41,651 bases of DNA from Clostridia bacterium (GCA_017615475.1 JAGAAC010000161.1:1-41651), one strand, 5' to 3'. Positions 15,269 through 25,884 are shown, counted from the stretch's first letter. Numbers and translations are program-made. Notes: generated by a model not told the origin, from the sequence alone.

Positions 15269-16348
15269 TTACCTGACGGCATCAATCAGCTGCTGCACAC
15301 AGGGCTTCGGCTGTTCGTGCTCATCGAAAAGCAGGGGATGCTGCTTGATGATGGGACTGCCGGGCTTGAGCCCGAAGAAGTCCAGCCAGGTATAGTCATC
15401 GGATACACCCCAGGTGGTGACGGAGTCGATGACATCGGAATAGCTGCGGTAAATCTCAAAGAGTTTCACATAGATTTCGTTGATTTTCGCCAGCTTTTCC
15501 GGAGTGGTCTGCAGGGCATCCCGGATATATTCCTCGAACCCGGGATCTCCGGGCTTGAGACGATAGGAGCCCTGGTTGAAAGTGGCCATCATGGAGATAT
15601 CCAGCTCGGTCACGTGGATGCGCAGACCCATGTTCGCGTAGATTTCAATGGAACGCTTGATCTCATCATAGTCCGGAACCGCCATATGATGCTGCTGCAT
15701 GCCGATCCCGTCGACGCGGCAGCCTTTTTCCTGCAGATTGCGGATGAGGCTGACAATCCGTTCCCGTTTATCCGGTACGGTTTCGCTGTAGTCATTGTAG
15801 AACAGCTGGGCATCAGGAGAGGCATATTTGGCCATGGAGCGGAAGGCGGCTTCAATGAAACCGGTTCCGCAGAGCTTATAGTATTCGCTGTGCCGGTAAA
15901 CGGGGCTTTCTCCTGGATTTTTCACGGGATCGGGCACATCGTCCCGGGTGGCCTCGTTGACCACATCCCAGGCATACACGTCCGGGTTAAAGTGTTCGCA
16001 CAGGGCTTTGGTGTGGGCGTCAATACGCTCATAGATCAGCTCCGGCGCGGCGGGCTTGTCACCGTCCAGATACATCCAGGCCGGCGTCTGGTTGTGCCAG
16101 ACAGGCGCATGCGCACGGATTTTGATCCCCATTTCCCGGGCGAGACCGATAAGGGGTTCGGCTTTTTCGAAATTGAAACGGCCTTCTTCCGGTTCGGTCG
16201 GCTCGTATTTCATTTCGTTTTCGGCGGTGAGACTGTTGAACTGCTGCTTGAGCAGATCACGGTGGCGGGCAATACAGAAGGGCGAAACCGCCGCCCCGAT
16301 TTTAAAGTATTTCTCATAGGATTTGGCGAGAGATATGATTTCACTCAT
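15269..16348 (-). CDS. GH10 endo-1,4-beta-xylanase, cytoplasmic
   Basis: The 359-residue product is a complete GH10 barrel. The acid/base Glu132 lies in WDVVNEA and the nucleophile Glu248 in HVTELD; other family residues include 'HAPVWHNQTP' at 80-89 and the late Trp in 'VTTWGVSDDYTWL'. There is no signal peptide, carbohydrate-binding module or dockerin, so it should act inside the cell on imported xylo-oligosaccharides, like other intracellular GH10 enzymes. Start follows GGGAGG. The upstream promoter carries a perfect inverted repeat that could bind a sugar-responsive repressor. It works logically with the GH51 arabinofuranosidase 3 kb away. Confidence 0.93.
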   Translation of the reverse strand: MSEIISLAKSYEKYFKIGAAVSPFCIARHRDLLKQQFNSLTAENEMKYEPTEPEEGRFNFEKAEPLIGLAREMGIKIRAHAPVWHNQTPAWMYLDGDKPAAPELIYERIDAHTKALCEHFNPDVYAWDVVNEATRDDVPDPVKNPGESPVYRHSEYYKLCGTGFIEAAFRSMAKYASPDAQLFYNDYSETVPDKRERIVSLIRNLQEKGCRVDGIGMQQHHMAVPDYDEIKRSIEIYANMGLRIHVTELDISMMATFNQGSYRLKPGDPGFEEYIRDALQTTPEKLAKINEIYVKLFEIYRSYSDVIDSVTTWGVSDDYTWLDFFGLKPGSPIIKQHPLLFDEHEQPKPCVQQLIDAVR

Positions 16349-16410
16349 TGTGTTTCCTCCCTGCTGATGTGTTTACCAGACACCGGCTTCGGGCCGGAAG
16401 CTATGGCATT

Positions 16411-16440
16411 ATTATGATTGTAAAGTTTACATGATGTCAA
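16411..16440 (-). promoter_or_regulatory. Xylanase promoter with a perfect inverted repeat in the spacer
   Basis: On the minus strand TTGACA (16435-16440) and CATAAT (16411-16416) are 18 bases apart. Between them the plus-strand sequence TGTAAAGTTTACA (16419-16431) is a perfect 6+1+6 inverted repeat, a likely repressor site. Confidence 0.7.
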
Positions 16441-16600
16441 TGCGGAACCATAATGGATACATCGAAAAAACAAGAAAAACGCCTTGTAACCGAAAAAGCC
16501 CGTGTTCCTTGCCAAGGACCGGCAATCCTTGTAAAATGGAGCATAACAGGACGGAGCGAACTCCTGAACCGCTGACGGAACGGAAGGTTATGAGATCAGA

Positions 16601-17350
16601 ATGACGGCAAATGACGCAGCACTCCGGCATCTGCTGGACCTGTGCAGGAGAAGTGAAAAGACCGGAAGCTGGCAGTATTCCGGTTTCCTGACTCCGGCAG
16701 AGCAGGATGAACTGCTTCGCTGCCCGGAAGCGGCCGGCTATTCCTATGTGCTGACCGGCGGATATGAGGCGGCGGAACGGAAGATCCTGGCAGCGGGGAA
16801 TGAAGCGGAATCAGGACCTCCGGAGATTCCGATCAGCGTGGTGGCGGTGAAACCGAAATCGCTGAAATACGCGGAGGAGCTGAGCCACCGGGACTATCTC
16901 GGCGCGATTATGAATCTGGGGATTGAACGCAGCCTGGTGGGGGACATCCTGGTACGGGACAAACAGGCCTGGTTTTTCTGCCTGACACAGGCGGCGGAAA
17001 TGCTGGCATCCGCCCTGACGCAGGTGCGCAGGACTTCTGTGACCGCGGAGGTGACCGGGACGGATATCCCGGAGGTGCAGCCGGTGTACGCACCGATACG
17101 CCTGAACGTGATATCAGAGCGGCTGGATGCCGTGACCGCGGCTTTTACCGGACTTTCCCGGGGACAGGCTGACAAGCTGTTCAGCGCGGAGAAGGTTTTT
17201 GTAAACGGACGGACCGTGACGGACAGAAGTTCCAGGCTGAAAGAGGGGGATATTCTTTCGGTCCGGGGATTCGGTAAAGCGGTCTATGACGGGATAGAGC
17301 ATGAAACAAAAAAGAACAGGCTGTGGGTCAGCCTGCGTAAATATGTGTGA
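16601..17350 (+). CDS. YlmH-like S4-domain RNA-binding protein
   Basis: The 249-residue product matches the YlmH family in length and order: an N-terminal alpha/beta part, the central 'SHRDYLGAIMNLGIERSLVGD' type segment around residues 95-116, and a C-terminal S4 RNA-binding domain at about 171-230 ('RLDAVTAAFTGLSRGQADKL', 'VFVNGRTVTDRSSRLKEGD'). YlmH proteins are known to bind ribosome-associated RNA and to act in rescue of stalled ribosomes. Here the gene is not in the usual cell-division (sepF-ylmG-divIVA) context. The ribosome site is weak (GGAAGG about 13 nt upstream). Confidence 0.8.
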   Translation: MTANDAALRHLLDLCRRSEKTGSWQYSGFLTPAEQDELLRCPEAAGYSYVLTGGYEAAERKILAAGNEAESGPPEIPISVVAVKPKSLKYAEELSHRDYLGAIMNLGIERSLVGDILVRDKQAWFFCLTQAAEMLASALTQVRRTSVTAEVTGTDIPEVQPVYAPIRLNVISERLDAVTAAFTGLSRGQADKLFSAEKVFVNGRTVTDRSSRLKEGDILSVRGFGKAVYDGIEHETKKNRLWVSLRKYV

Positions 17351-17359
17351 CTGGAACGG

Positions 17360-17385
17360 CCTGGTCCGGAAGGACCGGGTCATTT
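17360..17385 (+). terminator. Terminator between converging ylmH-like and msrA genes
   Basis: Eight-base stem CCTGGTCC / GGACCGGG with GGAA loop, followed by TCATTTT. It overlaps the msrA stop on the other strand. Confidence 0.65.
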
Positions 17386-17868
17386 TCCGATGCTGAAATA
17401 CTGATTCGGAATATGGCAGTAGCCGCCGGGGTTTTTATCCAGGTACTTCTGGTGGTATTCTTCCGCAGAGAAGAAATTCCGGAGAGGTTCCAGTTCAACA
17501 GCCAGCTTCGCGCCGGCTTTTTCTTCTTCCGCCTGCCAGACAGCCTGGATTTCCGGAAGCAGGGTTTCATCGGTATAGTAGATGCCGGTGCGGTACTGGA
17601 TTCCCTCATCATGGCCCTGCCGGTTGATGGACAACGGGTCAATGACCATAAAGTAATACTTCAGGATTTCCGCAAGGGAGATCCTGTTTTCGTCATAATC
17701 GATCCGGAGCGTTTCAGCATGGCCGCTGTCCGCGCATACCTCCTCATAGGTGGGTGCCCGGTCCGGTCCGTTTGCGTAGCCGACTTCCGTGCGGAGAATG
17801 CCGTCAAACTGATCAAAGAATTTCTGCATTCCCCAGAAGCAGCCTCCGGCAAGCCAGATGGTTTTCAT
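17380..17868 (-). CDS. msrA: Peptide-methionine (S)-S-oxide reductase MsrA
   Basis: The 162-residue product has the MsrA active-site motif GCFWG with catalytic Cys10, the 'VGYANG' strand, 'GHAETLRIDYD' and the 'QYRTGIYY' segment, and ends with 'GGYCHIPNQYF', whose Cys may resolve the disulfide. The enzyme repairs oxidised methionine in proteins with thioredoxin. Length is slightly shorter than average but complete. Start follows AAGGAG. It appears monocistronic and lies between the YlmH-like gene and a LacI regulator. Confidence 0.93.
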   Translation of the reverse strand: MKTIWLAGGCFWGMQKFFDQFDGILRTEVGYANGPDRAPTYEEVCADSGHAETLRIDYDENRISLAEILKYYFMVIDPLSINRQGHDEGIQYRTGIYYTDETLLPEIQAVWQAEEEKAGAKLAVELEPLRNFFSAEEYHQKYLDKNPGGYCHIPNQYFSIGK

Positions 17869-17900
17869 TAAAGATACTCCTTTTTTGAGATTTTTATGGT

Positions 17901-18923
17901 TTATCCGACAGTACGGGGCGGAGCCGCGGTACCTTCATCAAAAAGCGTGACGGGCAGGATGATCTCCTGCGGCGGCAGGTCGGGTTTTTCGATTCGTTCC
18001 AGCAGCAGGCGGACGCCTTCGGAGGCGACTTTATCGCCGTTTGAAAAAATACTGGTCAGCTTCGGCAGGTAGGGTATTTCCCCGCGCAGGTGGTCAAAAC
18101 TGACAATGGAGACATCCCGGGGGATTTCCAGCCCCATGGAGGCCAGTTCCAGCATGACGGGATAGGAAACTTCATCACGGAAGGAAACGACGGCGGTATA
18201 ATCCAGCGGAACAAGCAGTTCCCTCAGGCGTGATTCGGCGTGGGCGGCTTCCACTTTTTCACCCGGTACAATACGGATATTGCTTTCGGGAATCTGATAT
18301 TCCTTCATCGCCTGCATGAAGCCGTCCAGACGGTCCGGCTGGGAGCTGGAACGGTTTTCACCGGAGAGAAACAGATAATGCTCATGCCCCAGGTTCGCCA
18401 GGTGGACACCTGCAAGATAACCGCCGCGGCGGTCATCACAACGGACGCTGTCCGCGACAAGATCCTGGACCCGGCGGTCCAGAAGGACGAAGGGCATATG
18501 GTTCTTCTGCATGATTTCGATATGATCACGGTTGGTGTAGTACGGGTAAAACAGGATCCCGTCCACTGCCTGGGAAATGGCGGAACGGATCAGGTGTTCA
18601 CCCAGTTCCTCACTGAAGCCCATGCAAAGCACCATGATGTTATAACCGGCTTTACGCAATTCACTGTCCATGGTAGTGAGCATATGACAAAAATGCAGGT
18701 TATGAACATCGTTGACGATTACAGCGATGTTGCCGCTTTTACCGGAGCGCAGGGAGGAAGCAAGGGAGTTCCGGATGTACCCCATCCGCACAGCGGTTTC
18801 CCGGATTCTCTTTCGGGTGGATTCGGGCAGACGGGTATCACCGCGGAGTGCCCTGGATACCGTGTTGACGGTATATCCGCACGCGGCCGCGACATCCCGA
18901 AGGGTAATACGGCTGATGCTCAT
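17901..18923 (-). CDS. LacI-family transcriptional regulator
   Basis: The 340-residue product has an N-terminal LacI helix-turn-helix and hinge ('TLRDVAAACGYTVNTVSRAL' at about residues 5-24) and a periplasmic-binding-like sugar-sensing domain ('NIAVIVNDVHNLHF', 'DGILFYPYY', 'VVSFRDEV'). Start at ATG 18923 is chosen because GGAGG stands 7 nt upstream; an ATG two codons earlier is too close to that site. It is transcribed divergently from the GH51 arabinofuranosidase gene and is the likely local repressor, responding to an arabinose- or xylose-derived ligand. Confidence 0.9.
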   Translation of the reverse strand: MSISRITLRDVAAACGYTVNTVSRALRGDTRLPESTRKRIRETAVRMGYIRNSLASSLRSGKSGNIAVIVNDVHNLHFCHMLTTMDSELRKAGYNIMVLCMGFSEELGEHLIRSAISQAVDGILFYPYYTNRDHIEIMQKNHMPFVLLDRRVQDLVADSVRCDDRRGGYLAGVHLANLGHEHYLFLSGENRSSSQPDRLDGFMQAMKEYQIPESNIRIVPGEKVEAAHAESRLRELLVPLDYTAVVSFRDEVSYPVMLELASMGLEIPRDVSIVSFDHLRGEIPYLPKLTSIFSNGDKVASEGVRLLLERIEKPDLPPQEIILPVTLFDEGTAAPPRTVG

Positions 18924-18952
18924 ATGCATTCCTCCATGTACCAATTTAGCGT

Positions 18953-18961
18953 ATTATACCA
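18953..18961 (-). promoter_or_regulatory. Extended -10 promoter of the LacI regulator gene
   Basis: On the minus strand TGGTATAAT gives a perfect TATAAT (18953-18958) with an extended TGn element. No recognisable -35 lies upstream. Confidence 0.65.
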
Positions 18962-19029
18962 TGAAACCGGGGATATTTTCCTGCCTTTCGGCATATTGTT
19001 GAAAAAAAGGACAAGGGACATTTTTTGGT

Positions 19030-19058
19030 TTGACAATTCATCGGCAGGGATATATCAT
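19030..19058 (+). promoter_or_regulatory. Promoter of the GH51 gene
   Basis: TTGACA (19030-19035), a 17-base spacer and TATCAT (19053-19058). Confidence 0.75.
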
Positions 19059-19067
19059 TATCTCATT

Positions 19068-20632
<1,565 letters not shown>

Positions 20633-20663
20633 TTTCTGAACCGGACGAAAAGATAAAAAAAGA

Positions 20664-20697
20664 GGGTCTTTCATCCCGGGATGAAAGGCCCCTTTTT
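20664..20697 (+). terminator. Terminator after the GH51 gene
   Basis: Long stem of about 13 bp beginning GGGTCTTTCATCC and closing GGATGAAAGGCCC, followed by CTTTTT; preceded by seven A, so it may also serve the converging gene. Confidence 0.85.
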
Positions 20698-20712
20698 ATG
20701 TGAAGCGCTCTG

Positions 20713-21450
20713 TTATTTGTTCAGGCTGTTCAAATCCACCCAGAGCGCGGGGCGGACAGCAGTGGTGTTGTAGTGAATGTTGGAAAACATTTCAGTGCCG
20801 TCATATTCAACTTCAAGCGCGTTATACAGCGCGTCAGCAGGGGAACGGAGCCACCAGGAGCAGCCGGCGCCGTCTGCCGCGGCTTCATTCACGGCGCTGA
20901 AGACACCGTGGGCTTTGGCTACCTCAGTCGGGGCGCACAGCCGGTCTTCCAGATTGGGAAAATAGGTCTGGAAAACTTCCCGGTAGCTGAGCAGGAATAC
21001 CTTGTCTTCGGTATCCGGGCCGCCGTCACAGCTGTAGGAGCTGCCCTGTCCGGCACCGTTTACCACAGTAGTGACCTGAATGGCTGCCTGTTCCTCAGGA
21101 GTGAAAGAGGTTTGCAGGAAATCCTTGTTCAGCCAGCTGCGCAGGGAGCATTTTTCCCAGTTGGAGTCTTCTTTGCCTGTATGATACGGAACGGAATCCA
21201 GGCCGTACCGGCAGACCAGCAGGCTCTTGCCTTCCTTCTCGTCCAGAACGATCCACTCGAGGGGCTCTGCACCGTTTTCGGTGTTGTTGTCCTGCTCAAA
21301 GGTACCCATAGTTACAATTTTCCTGGTGTCGGCTGCTGCTTCCAGGGTTTCGGCGTTGCTTCCGCCGATGTTGAAAATATGTACGGCGATCACGATCGCA
21401 AAAAGGATAATTCCAATTCTTCTTAAAATGATGTTATCGTAAGTTTCCAT
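20713..21450 (-). CDS. Membrane-anchored DUF6273 protein
   Basis: The 245-residue product has one N-terminal membrane helix (about residues 10-30) and an extracytoplasmic domain resembling DUF6273: 'EWIVLDEKEGKSLLVCRYGL' around residues 64-83, 'CSLRSWLNKDFLQTSFTPEE' at about 101-120, 'VFLLSYREVFQTYF', 'GCSWWLRSP' and the final 'AVRPALWVDL'. The domain is widespread in gut Clostridia, often secreted or fused to zinc ribbons; its function is unknown. Start follows AAGGAGG. It stands alone, convergent with the GH51 gene. Confidence 0.8.
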   Translation of the reverse strand: METYDNIILRRIGIILFAIVIAVHIFNIGGSNAETLEAAADTRKIVTMGTFEQDNNTENGAEPLEWIVLDEKEGKSLLVCRYGLDSVPYHTGKEDSNWEKCSLRSWLNKDFLQTSFTPEEQAAIQVTTVVNGAGQGSSYSCDGGPDTEDKVFLLSYREVFQTYFPNLEDRLCAPTEVAKAHGVFSAVNEAAADGAGCSWWLRSPADALYNALEVEYDGTEMFSNIHYNTTAVRPALWVDLNSLNK

Positions 21451-21669
21451 TGATTCATCCCTCCTTGGCTATGAGAATAGCAGACGAATCTTACTTTCAG
21501 GTGACTTTCTGCTTACAGTTTCGTAAGGTAGCGGCGGGGGAGAATGAATATAGACTTTTAGCCGGGGATCGTGTAGGATAAGCGGCATGAGATCAGATTG
21601 CTCCGTTTCGGTCCCCTGCGGGAAAGAGCGGCAGGCCGCTCATGAAAAAGGAAACCGGGGGTGGAATTC

Positions 21670-23067
21670 ATGCGGTTGGGAAGCAGGTTTAACCGTTCCA
21701 TGCTGGGAACGGTGTTTGCCCTTGCCTGGCCGACAATGCTGGAGCAGCTGACACAGACAGCTGTACAATATATTGACACGGCAATGGTCGGCGCACTCGG
21801 CACGAAAGCAACGGCCGCAGTGGGCGCCACAGGCACTGTGAACTGGATGATCGGCAGCATTGTGTCCGCGGTCGGAATCGGGTTTCTGGCCTTTATTGCC
21901 AGACAGATCGGCGCCGGACATCCGGAAAGGGCCAGACAGGCCAGCGCACAGGCGTGCCTGGTCACCCTGATCCTGGGAACCGTGCTCACGGCAGTGACAA
22001 TGCTGAGCGCCAGGCAGGTTCCTGTATGGATGCAGGTGGATCCTGAAATCCGTGACCTGGCAGCGCGTTATTTCCTGATCATATATCTTCCCATGCTGTT
22101 CAGAACGTCTTCCATCCTGCTGGGAACAGTGCTGCGCTCTGCCGGAGATACACGCACACCCATGCGGATCGGAATGATTGTGAACGGGATGAATACGCTG
22201 CTGAATTTCCTGCTGATTTTCCCGGCCCGCACGGTGTCGGTTTTCAGCCTGAACATCACCCTTCCCGGCGCCGGACTCGGTGTGGAAGGCGCGGCATGGG
22301 CAAGCGCGGTTTCCTTTGTATATGGCGGAGCTGCCATGATCCGGGCCTTATGGAAGCATCCGGTGATTTCACCCAGGGGACAGTCCTTCCGTCCGGAACG
22401 GAGCATCCTGCGTCCCTGTTTCCGGGTTGCTGTACCAAACCTGGCGCAGCGTTTTGCCACATCCTTCGGATATGTGGTTTTTGCTTCCATGATCAACGGC
22501 CTTGGCGGTATTTCCACCGCGGCGCATACCATTGCCAATACCGTGGAAAGCCTGTTCTATATTCCGGGATGGGGAATGCAGACAGCGGCAGCCACGCTGA
22601 GCGGTAATGCCTATGGCGCAAAGGATCACGAGCGGCTGAAAAAGCTCGGCGGAACGATTCTGCCGCTGGAGGTCGGGCTGATGATTGTATCCGGCGGGCT
22701 GCTGTTCCTGTTTGCGGAACCGCTGGTAAGGCTTTTCAGCCGGGATGAGAATGTAATCCGCCTTGGTGTGACCGTTCTGCGTATGGTGGCGGTATCGGAG
22801 CCGTTCTACGGAATTCCCATTGTGGTGGAAGGCCTGATGCAGGGTGTGGGAAAGACAACGGCGCCTTTTGTATATAATGTTATCGGAATGTGGCTGATCC
22901 GAATCACTGGTACCTGGATCTGCACCCGATTCCTGGGCCTGGGACTTGTAGCAGCCTGGGGGTGCATGATCGGTCACAACCTTTTGCTGTTTGTTTTCTT
23001 TATTTACCATTATTTTACCGGGCGGTGGGATCCCTTTTCCGATAAAAACGCCCTGCAGGGAGAATGA
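21670..23067 (+). CDS. MATE-family multidrug/sodium antiporter
   Basis: The 465-residue product has about twelve membrane helices in two similar halves, with MATE-typical segments 'ALAWPTMLEQLTQTAVQYIDTAMVG' near the start (residue positions 15-40) and 'RSAGDTRTPM' in the first half. Such proteins export cationic drugs or metabolites using Na+ or H+. ATG 21670 is preferred because GGGGGTG lies 6 nt upstream; GTG 21661, three codons earlier with AAAGGA, is the alternative. A strong terminator shared with the converging methyltransferase follows. Confidence 0.9.
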   Translation: MRLGSRFNRSMLGTVFALAWPTMLEQLTQTAVQYIDTAMVGALGTKATAAVGATGTVNWMIGSIVSAVGIGFLAFIARQIGAGHPERARQASAQACLVTLILGTVLTAVTMLSARQVPVWMQVDPEIRDLAARYFLIIYLPMLFRTSSILLGTVLRSAGDTRTPMRIGMIVNGMNTLLNFLLIFPARTVSVFSLNITLPGAGLGVEGAAWASAVSFVYGGAAMIRALWKHPVISPRGQSFRPERSILRPCFRVAVPNLAQRFATSFGYVVFASMINGLGGISTAAHTIANTVESLFYIPGWGMQTAAATLSGNAYGAKDHERLKKLGGTILPLEVGLMIVSGGLLFLFAEPLVRLFSRDENVIRLGVTVLRMVAVSEPFYGIPIVVEGLMQGVGKTTAPFVYNVIGMWLIRITGTWICTRFLGLGLVAAWGCMIGHNLLLFVFFIYHYFTGRWDPFSDKNALQGE

Positions 23068-23080
23068 GCGGAAACAGTAA

Positions 23081-23120
23081 AAACCTGCCGGAGCATTTGC
23101 GCTCCGGCAGGTTTCTTTTT
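23081..23120. terminator. Bidirectional terminator between MATE and methyltransferase genes
   Basis: Perfect 14-bp stem AAACCTGCCGGAGC / GCTCCGGCAGGTTT with a six-base loop; CTTTTT follows on the plus strand and TTTACTGTTTCC on the minus strand. Confidence 0.9.
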
Positions 23121-23125
23121 CGTGA

Positions 23126-24064
23126 TTATTCACGGATAATATCGCCCGCGGCTACCAGGTTGTCTTTTCCCATGCCGCAGACAGAACGGCTGGAGTCATA
23201 CTGATAGCAGAAATCCAGGAAATCCTTTTTCTGTTTCGGATCGTTCATGATCTTAACCAGGAGTTCCCGGGGAATGGTTCTTCCGTAGGCTCCCGGGCCG
23301 GAAAGGCGGATATTCCGGACACCGTTTTCCGCCAGGATGGATTCCAGTTCATCCGGCAGGAAGGTATAGGTGATGCACCAGGGGGTGCCGCCCTGCTCAT
23401 ACTGGGCAATCTCTTCCTCACCGCCCATGAGGCCGTCATCCCACAGCTTATCAGCAGCCTGCTTATTGAAAGTGAAACCGCTGATCATCTGTTCCCGGTT
23501 GGCAACGAGCCACTGCACAAAGGGGTCATCCGCCTGCTCATCCAGGATGAACTGGTTTTTCTGGACCGGGTTGGCAAGATAGGGCAGGGAGCCCAGCCGG
23601 CTGGAAACGCTGACAATGATTTTCTTTCCGGCGATGCGAACCAGTTCGCTGATGACTTTGTTCTGGTTCGGCCAGGTATAGGATATCGGCGCGTCAAAGG
23701 ACATGACGAGATCAAATTCATGGTCCCGGTAGGCACTCAGGTCTTCCAGCGCGCCTTTGACGAAGGTCATCCGGTCCAGCACGCCTTCCTTTTCCGCCAG
23801 TTCCCTGGCCTTGTCGATCATGGGCTGTGAAATGTCGAAATGAGTTACCCGGCAGCCCTGCTTTGCCAGCAGGATGGAGAAGCGTCCGCATCCGGCACCG
23901 CCGTCAAAGACGGTGTGAATCCCGTCAAGGTTCTCCAGCAGTTTCCGCTGGATGTGATCCTTCTGAATGATGTCGTCCATATAGGTCGCTTCCCTGCGGC
24001 TTTCCAGTTCTCCCTTGTCCGGCAGGTTCCACATCCGTTCTGATATTTTCTGACTGTAGTTCAT
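23126..24064 (-). CDS. Class I SAM-dependent methyltransferase (312 residues)
   Basis: Motif I VFDGGAGCGRFS lies at about residues 52-63, followed by 'VTHFDISQPMIDKARELAEK' (motif II region) and 'FDLVMSFDAPISYTW' (motif IV). The C-terminal 150 residues are an extension that probably sets substrate choice and includes a stretch on 'GFTFNKQAADKLWDDGL'. Substrate unknown. Start follows GGGAGA. It is the last gene of a probable four-gene leftward operon and lies 42 bases after another methyltransferase gene; no terminator is seen between them. Confidence 0.85.
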   Translation of the reverse strand: MNYSQKISERMWNLPDKGELESRREATYMDDIIQKDHIQRKLLENLDGIHTVFDGGAGCGRFSILLAKQGCRVTHFDISQPMIDKARELAEKEGVLDRMTFVKGALEDLSAYRDHEFDLVMSFDAPISYTWPNQNKVISELVRIAGKKIIVSVSSRLGSLPYLANPVQKNQFILDEQADDPFVQWLVANREQMISGFTFNKQAADKLWDDGLMGGEEEIAQYEQGGTPWCITYTFLPDELESILAENGVRNIRLSGPGAYGRTIPRELLVKIMNDPKQKKDFLDFCYQYDSSRSVCGMGKDNLVAAGDIIRE

Positions 24065-24106
24065 ATAGATTCATCTCCCTGGAATTGACAATGATTGTGA
24101 ACATAT

Positions 24107-24760
24107 TTATCGTCTCGCTTTTAATGTAAATGTATGCCCCCAGTTCTTCATGATCCGGATTTCAGAGAAACCGGCATTCTGTAATGCCTGTGTCTCATGG
24201 CCGACGGTCAGGGGGGTGTCATAATGGAAGAATTCGTCTTCGGGAAGTCCCTGCTCCTGTTTCAGCTGCTTCAGGTTCCGGAAAAGCTCCTTTTCCTGCT
24301 CTTCCGACTCGGCAAAATAATCCGTCAGGACAAAAACGCCGTTTTCCTTCAGCGCGGCGTGGAGCCGGGTGTATAAAGATTCTTTCTGTTCCGCGGTAAA
24401 GTGATGCAGGGATTCCACGGAAACCGCTGCATCATAGGTGTTTTCCCCGAAAGGAACATCAAAATATGAGCCCTGGATCAGGCTGAGCTTCCGGTTCGGG
24501 AACTTGCTGCTCAGCGCGTTCAGCATGGCATCCGAAAGATCAATGCCGGTCACGGCCGCATCCGGATTAAACCGGAAATACTCTTCCAGCTCCAGGCCGG
24601 TTCCGCAGCCCAGGTCCAGGACGCAGGCCCCTTTATCCGCAGGCAGCAGGGAAGCCGTATAGGCATAGAAATCATCAGCACCTTCGATGGTTGCCCGCAT
24701 ATGTTCATCATAGCCTTCCACCCGGGCAGCAAAGAAAGCGTTCATTTGTTCAAGTTTCAT
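24107..24760 (-). CDS. Class I SAM-dependent methyltransferase (217 residues)
   Basis: Motif I VLDLGCGTGLELEE lies at about residues 47-60, then 'VTGIDLSDAMLNAL', 'YDAAVSVESLHHF' (motif IV) and 'ENGVFVLTDYF' (motif VI). Size and motifs match small-molecule methyltransferases of the UbiE/YrrT type. The sequence is unlike the neighbouring methyltransferase, so this is not a simple duplication. Start follows AAGGAG. It lies 48 bases downstream of the GNAT-deaminase gene in the same direction. Confidence 0.85.
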   Translation of the reverse strand: MKLEQMNAFFAARVEGYDEHMRATIEGADDFYAYTASLLPADKGACVLDLGCGTGLELEEYFRFNPDAAVTGIDLSDAMLNALSSKFPNRKLSLIQGSYFDVPFGENTYDAAVSVESLHHFTAEQKESLYTRLHAALKENGVFVLTDYFAESEEQEKELFRNLKQLKQEQGLPEDEFFHYDTPLTVGHETQALQNAGFSEIRIMKNWGHTFTLKARR

Positions 24761-24808
24761 GGTTATATCTCTCCTTATTACAATATGTCATTACAGAAAT
24801 CTTAGGGG

Positions 24809-25882
24809 TTATTCCCTGACCGCGGATTTTGCTTTCACTTCAGCCATTTCCGCAATCAGCTCTTCCAGAGGACGGTGTTCACCGCCCCACCATTCGAAAA
24901 CATGCATGCCTTCCTCCTCCTGGACCGGTCCGGACAGTTTCAGGTGAATTCCGAGTTTCCGGAGCAGGCCTTCCCGGTCAACCGGAGCCGCATCATCCGG
25001 AGTCAGCTTTGAAAAGGCTTCGTAAGAGACCCCGTAGACGACATTTTCGATTCCCAGGGACGCAATGGCGCATAGGCAGCGTTCACAAGGCGCGCAGCTG
25101 GTGAAGAGTGTGGACTCTTTCAGGACGGTATCAGGATACCTGTTGGCGCATTTGTGAACCAGATTGAATTCCGCGTGGCCGAAGATGCCTTTCTTCCAGT
25201 CCGCTGTGTTTTCCGCTTCCTCCAGGATTTCCCCGTTATGCACAAGCAGGGCGCCGAAGGTGTCAAAACCTTTCTTTCCGGCCCGGACAGCGAGGGTGTA
25301 GCATCTTTTCATATATTTTGTATAAGAAAGATCCTCCCGCAGCGTGTCATAAAAGGCATAGTCCACCATTCCGCTGATGTGCTCCAGTGCACCGGGCTCC
25401 AACTCCTTCACCATCAGGCAGGCGGGATGGGGGAGATGAACGGACGGCGCTGCGGTGATTCCGTAGTCAGCGGAGGTGATGAAGCCCCTGGGGTTATAGT
25501 TTTTCGGATTCCCTTCCACCAGGACGGCTTTGTATCCGAGTTCCGCGGCTTTTCTGAAACCGTATTCGATCAGTTCCTTTGAAATATGCTGCCGCTGGTA
25601 CTCGGTCCGGACCGCGACCGGGGTCAGGATCAGCAGCTCATCCTCGTATTTACCTTCGAGATGGAACCGGGAGAACATGGCATAACCCAGGATCCGGTCC
25701 TCTTCATCGACCATGATGAGTTCAAGCTCCGGCAGGTAATACTTTTTGGCACGGATTTCCTCAATCAGCGCACGGACAGTCCGGGCTTCTTCCGGACTGT
25801 CGGACTTTGTGAAAACGTCCTCCACCAGGTCCAGGGAAGGGATAAGGTATTTATTTTCCATTGATTGAATGATTCTCAGCAT
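24809..25882 (-). CDS. Fusion of GNAT-like domain and zinc-dependent CMP/dCMP-type deaminase domain
   Basis: The 357-residue product has two parts. Residues 10-165 resemble a GNAT acetyltransferase ('LILTPVAVRTEYQRQHISKE', 'LGYKAVLVEGNPKNY'), but the acetyl-CoA loop that is normally Q/RxxGxG/A reads QRQHIS (96-101) with both glycines gone. Residues 180-330 carry a deaminase zinc site: His236-Ala-Glu238 and PC(266)ERC(269). The deaminase half could act on a nucleoside, base or guanidine-like compound. The start has AAAGGAAAG inside the end of the MutS2-like gene, two bases after its stop, so the two are coupled. Function of the fusion is unknown. Confidence 0.8.
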   Translation of the reverse strand: MLRIIQSMENKYLIPSLDLVEDVFTKSDSPEEARTVRALIEEIRAKKYYLPELELIMVDEEDRILGYAMFSRFHLEGKYEDELLILTPVAVRTEYQRQHISKELIEYGFRKAAELGYKAVLVEGNPKNYNPRGFITSADYGITAAPSVHLPHPACLMVKELEPGALEHISGMVDYAFYDTLREDLSYTKYMKRCYTLAVRAGKKGFDTFGALLVHNGEILEEAENTADWKKGIFGHAEFNLVHKCANRYPDTVLKESTLFTSCAPCERCLCAIASLGIENVVYGVSYEAFSKLTPDDAAPVDREGLLRKLGIHLKLSGPVQEEEGMHVFEWWGGEHRPLEELIAEMAEVKAKSAVRE

Positions 25883-25884
25883 AT

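Noticed and set aside
23126..24760. Tandem methyltransferases as a gene duplication
   Set aside because: They differ in length (312 versus 217 residues), motif I sequence and C-terminal region; neither aligns with the other beyond the general fold.
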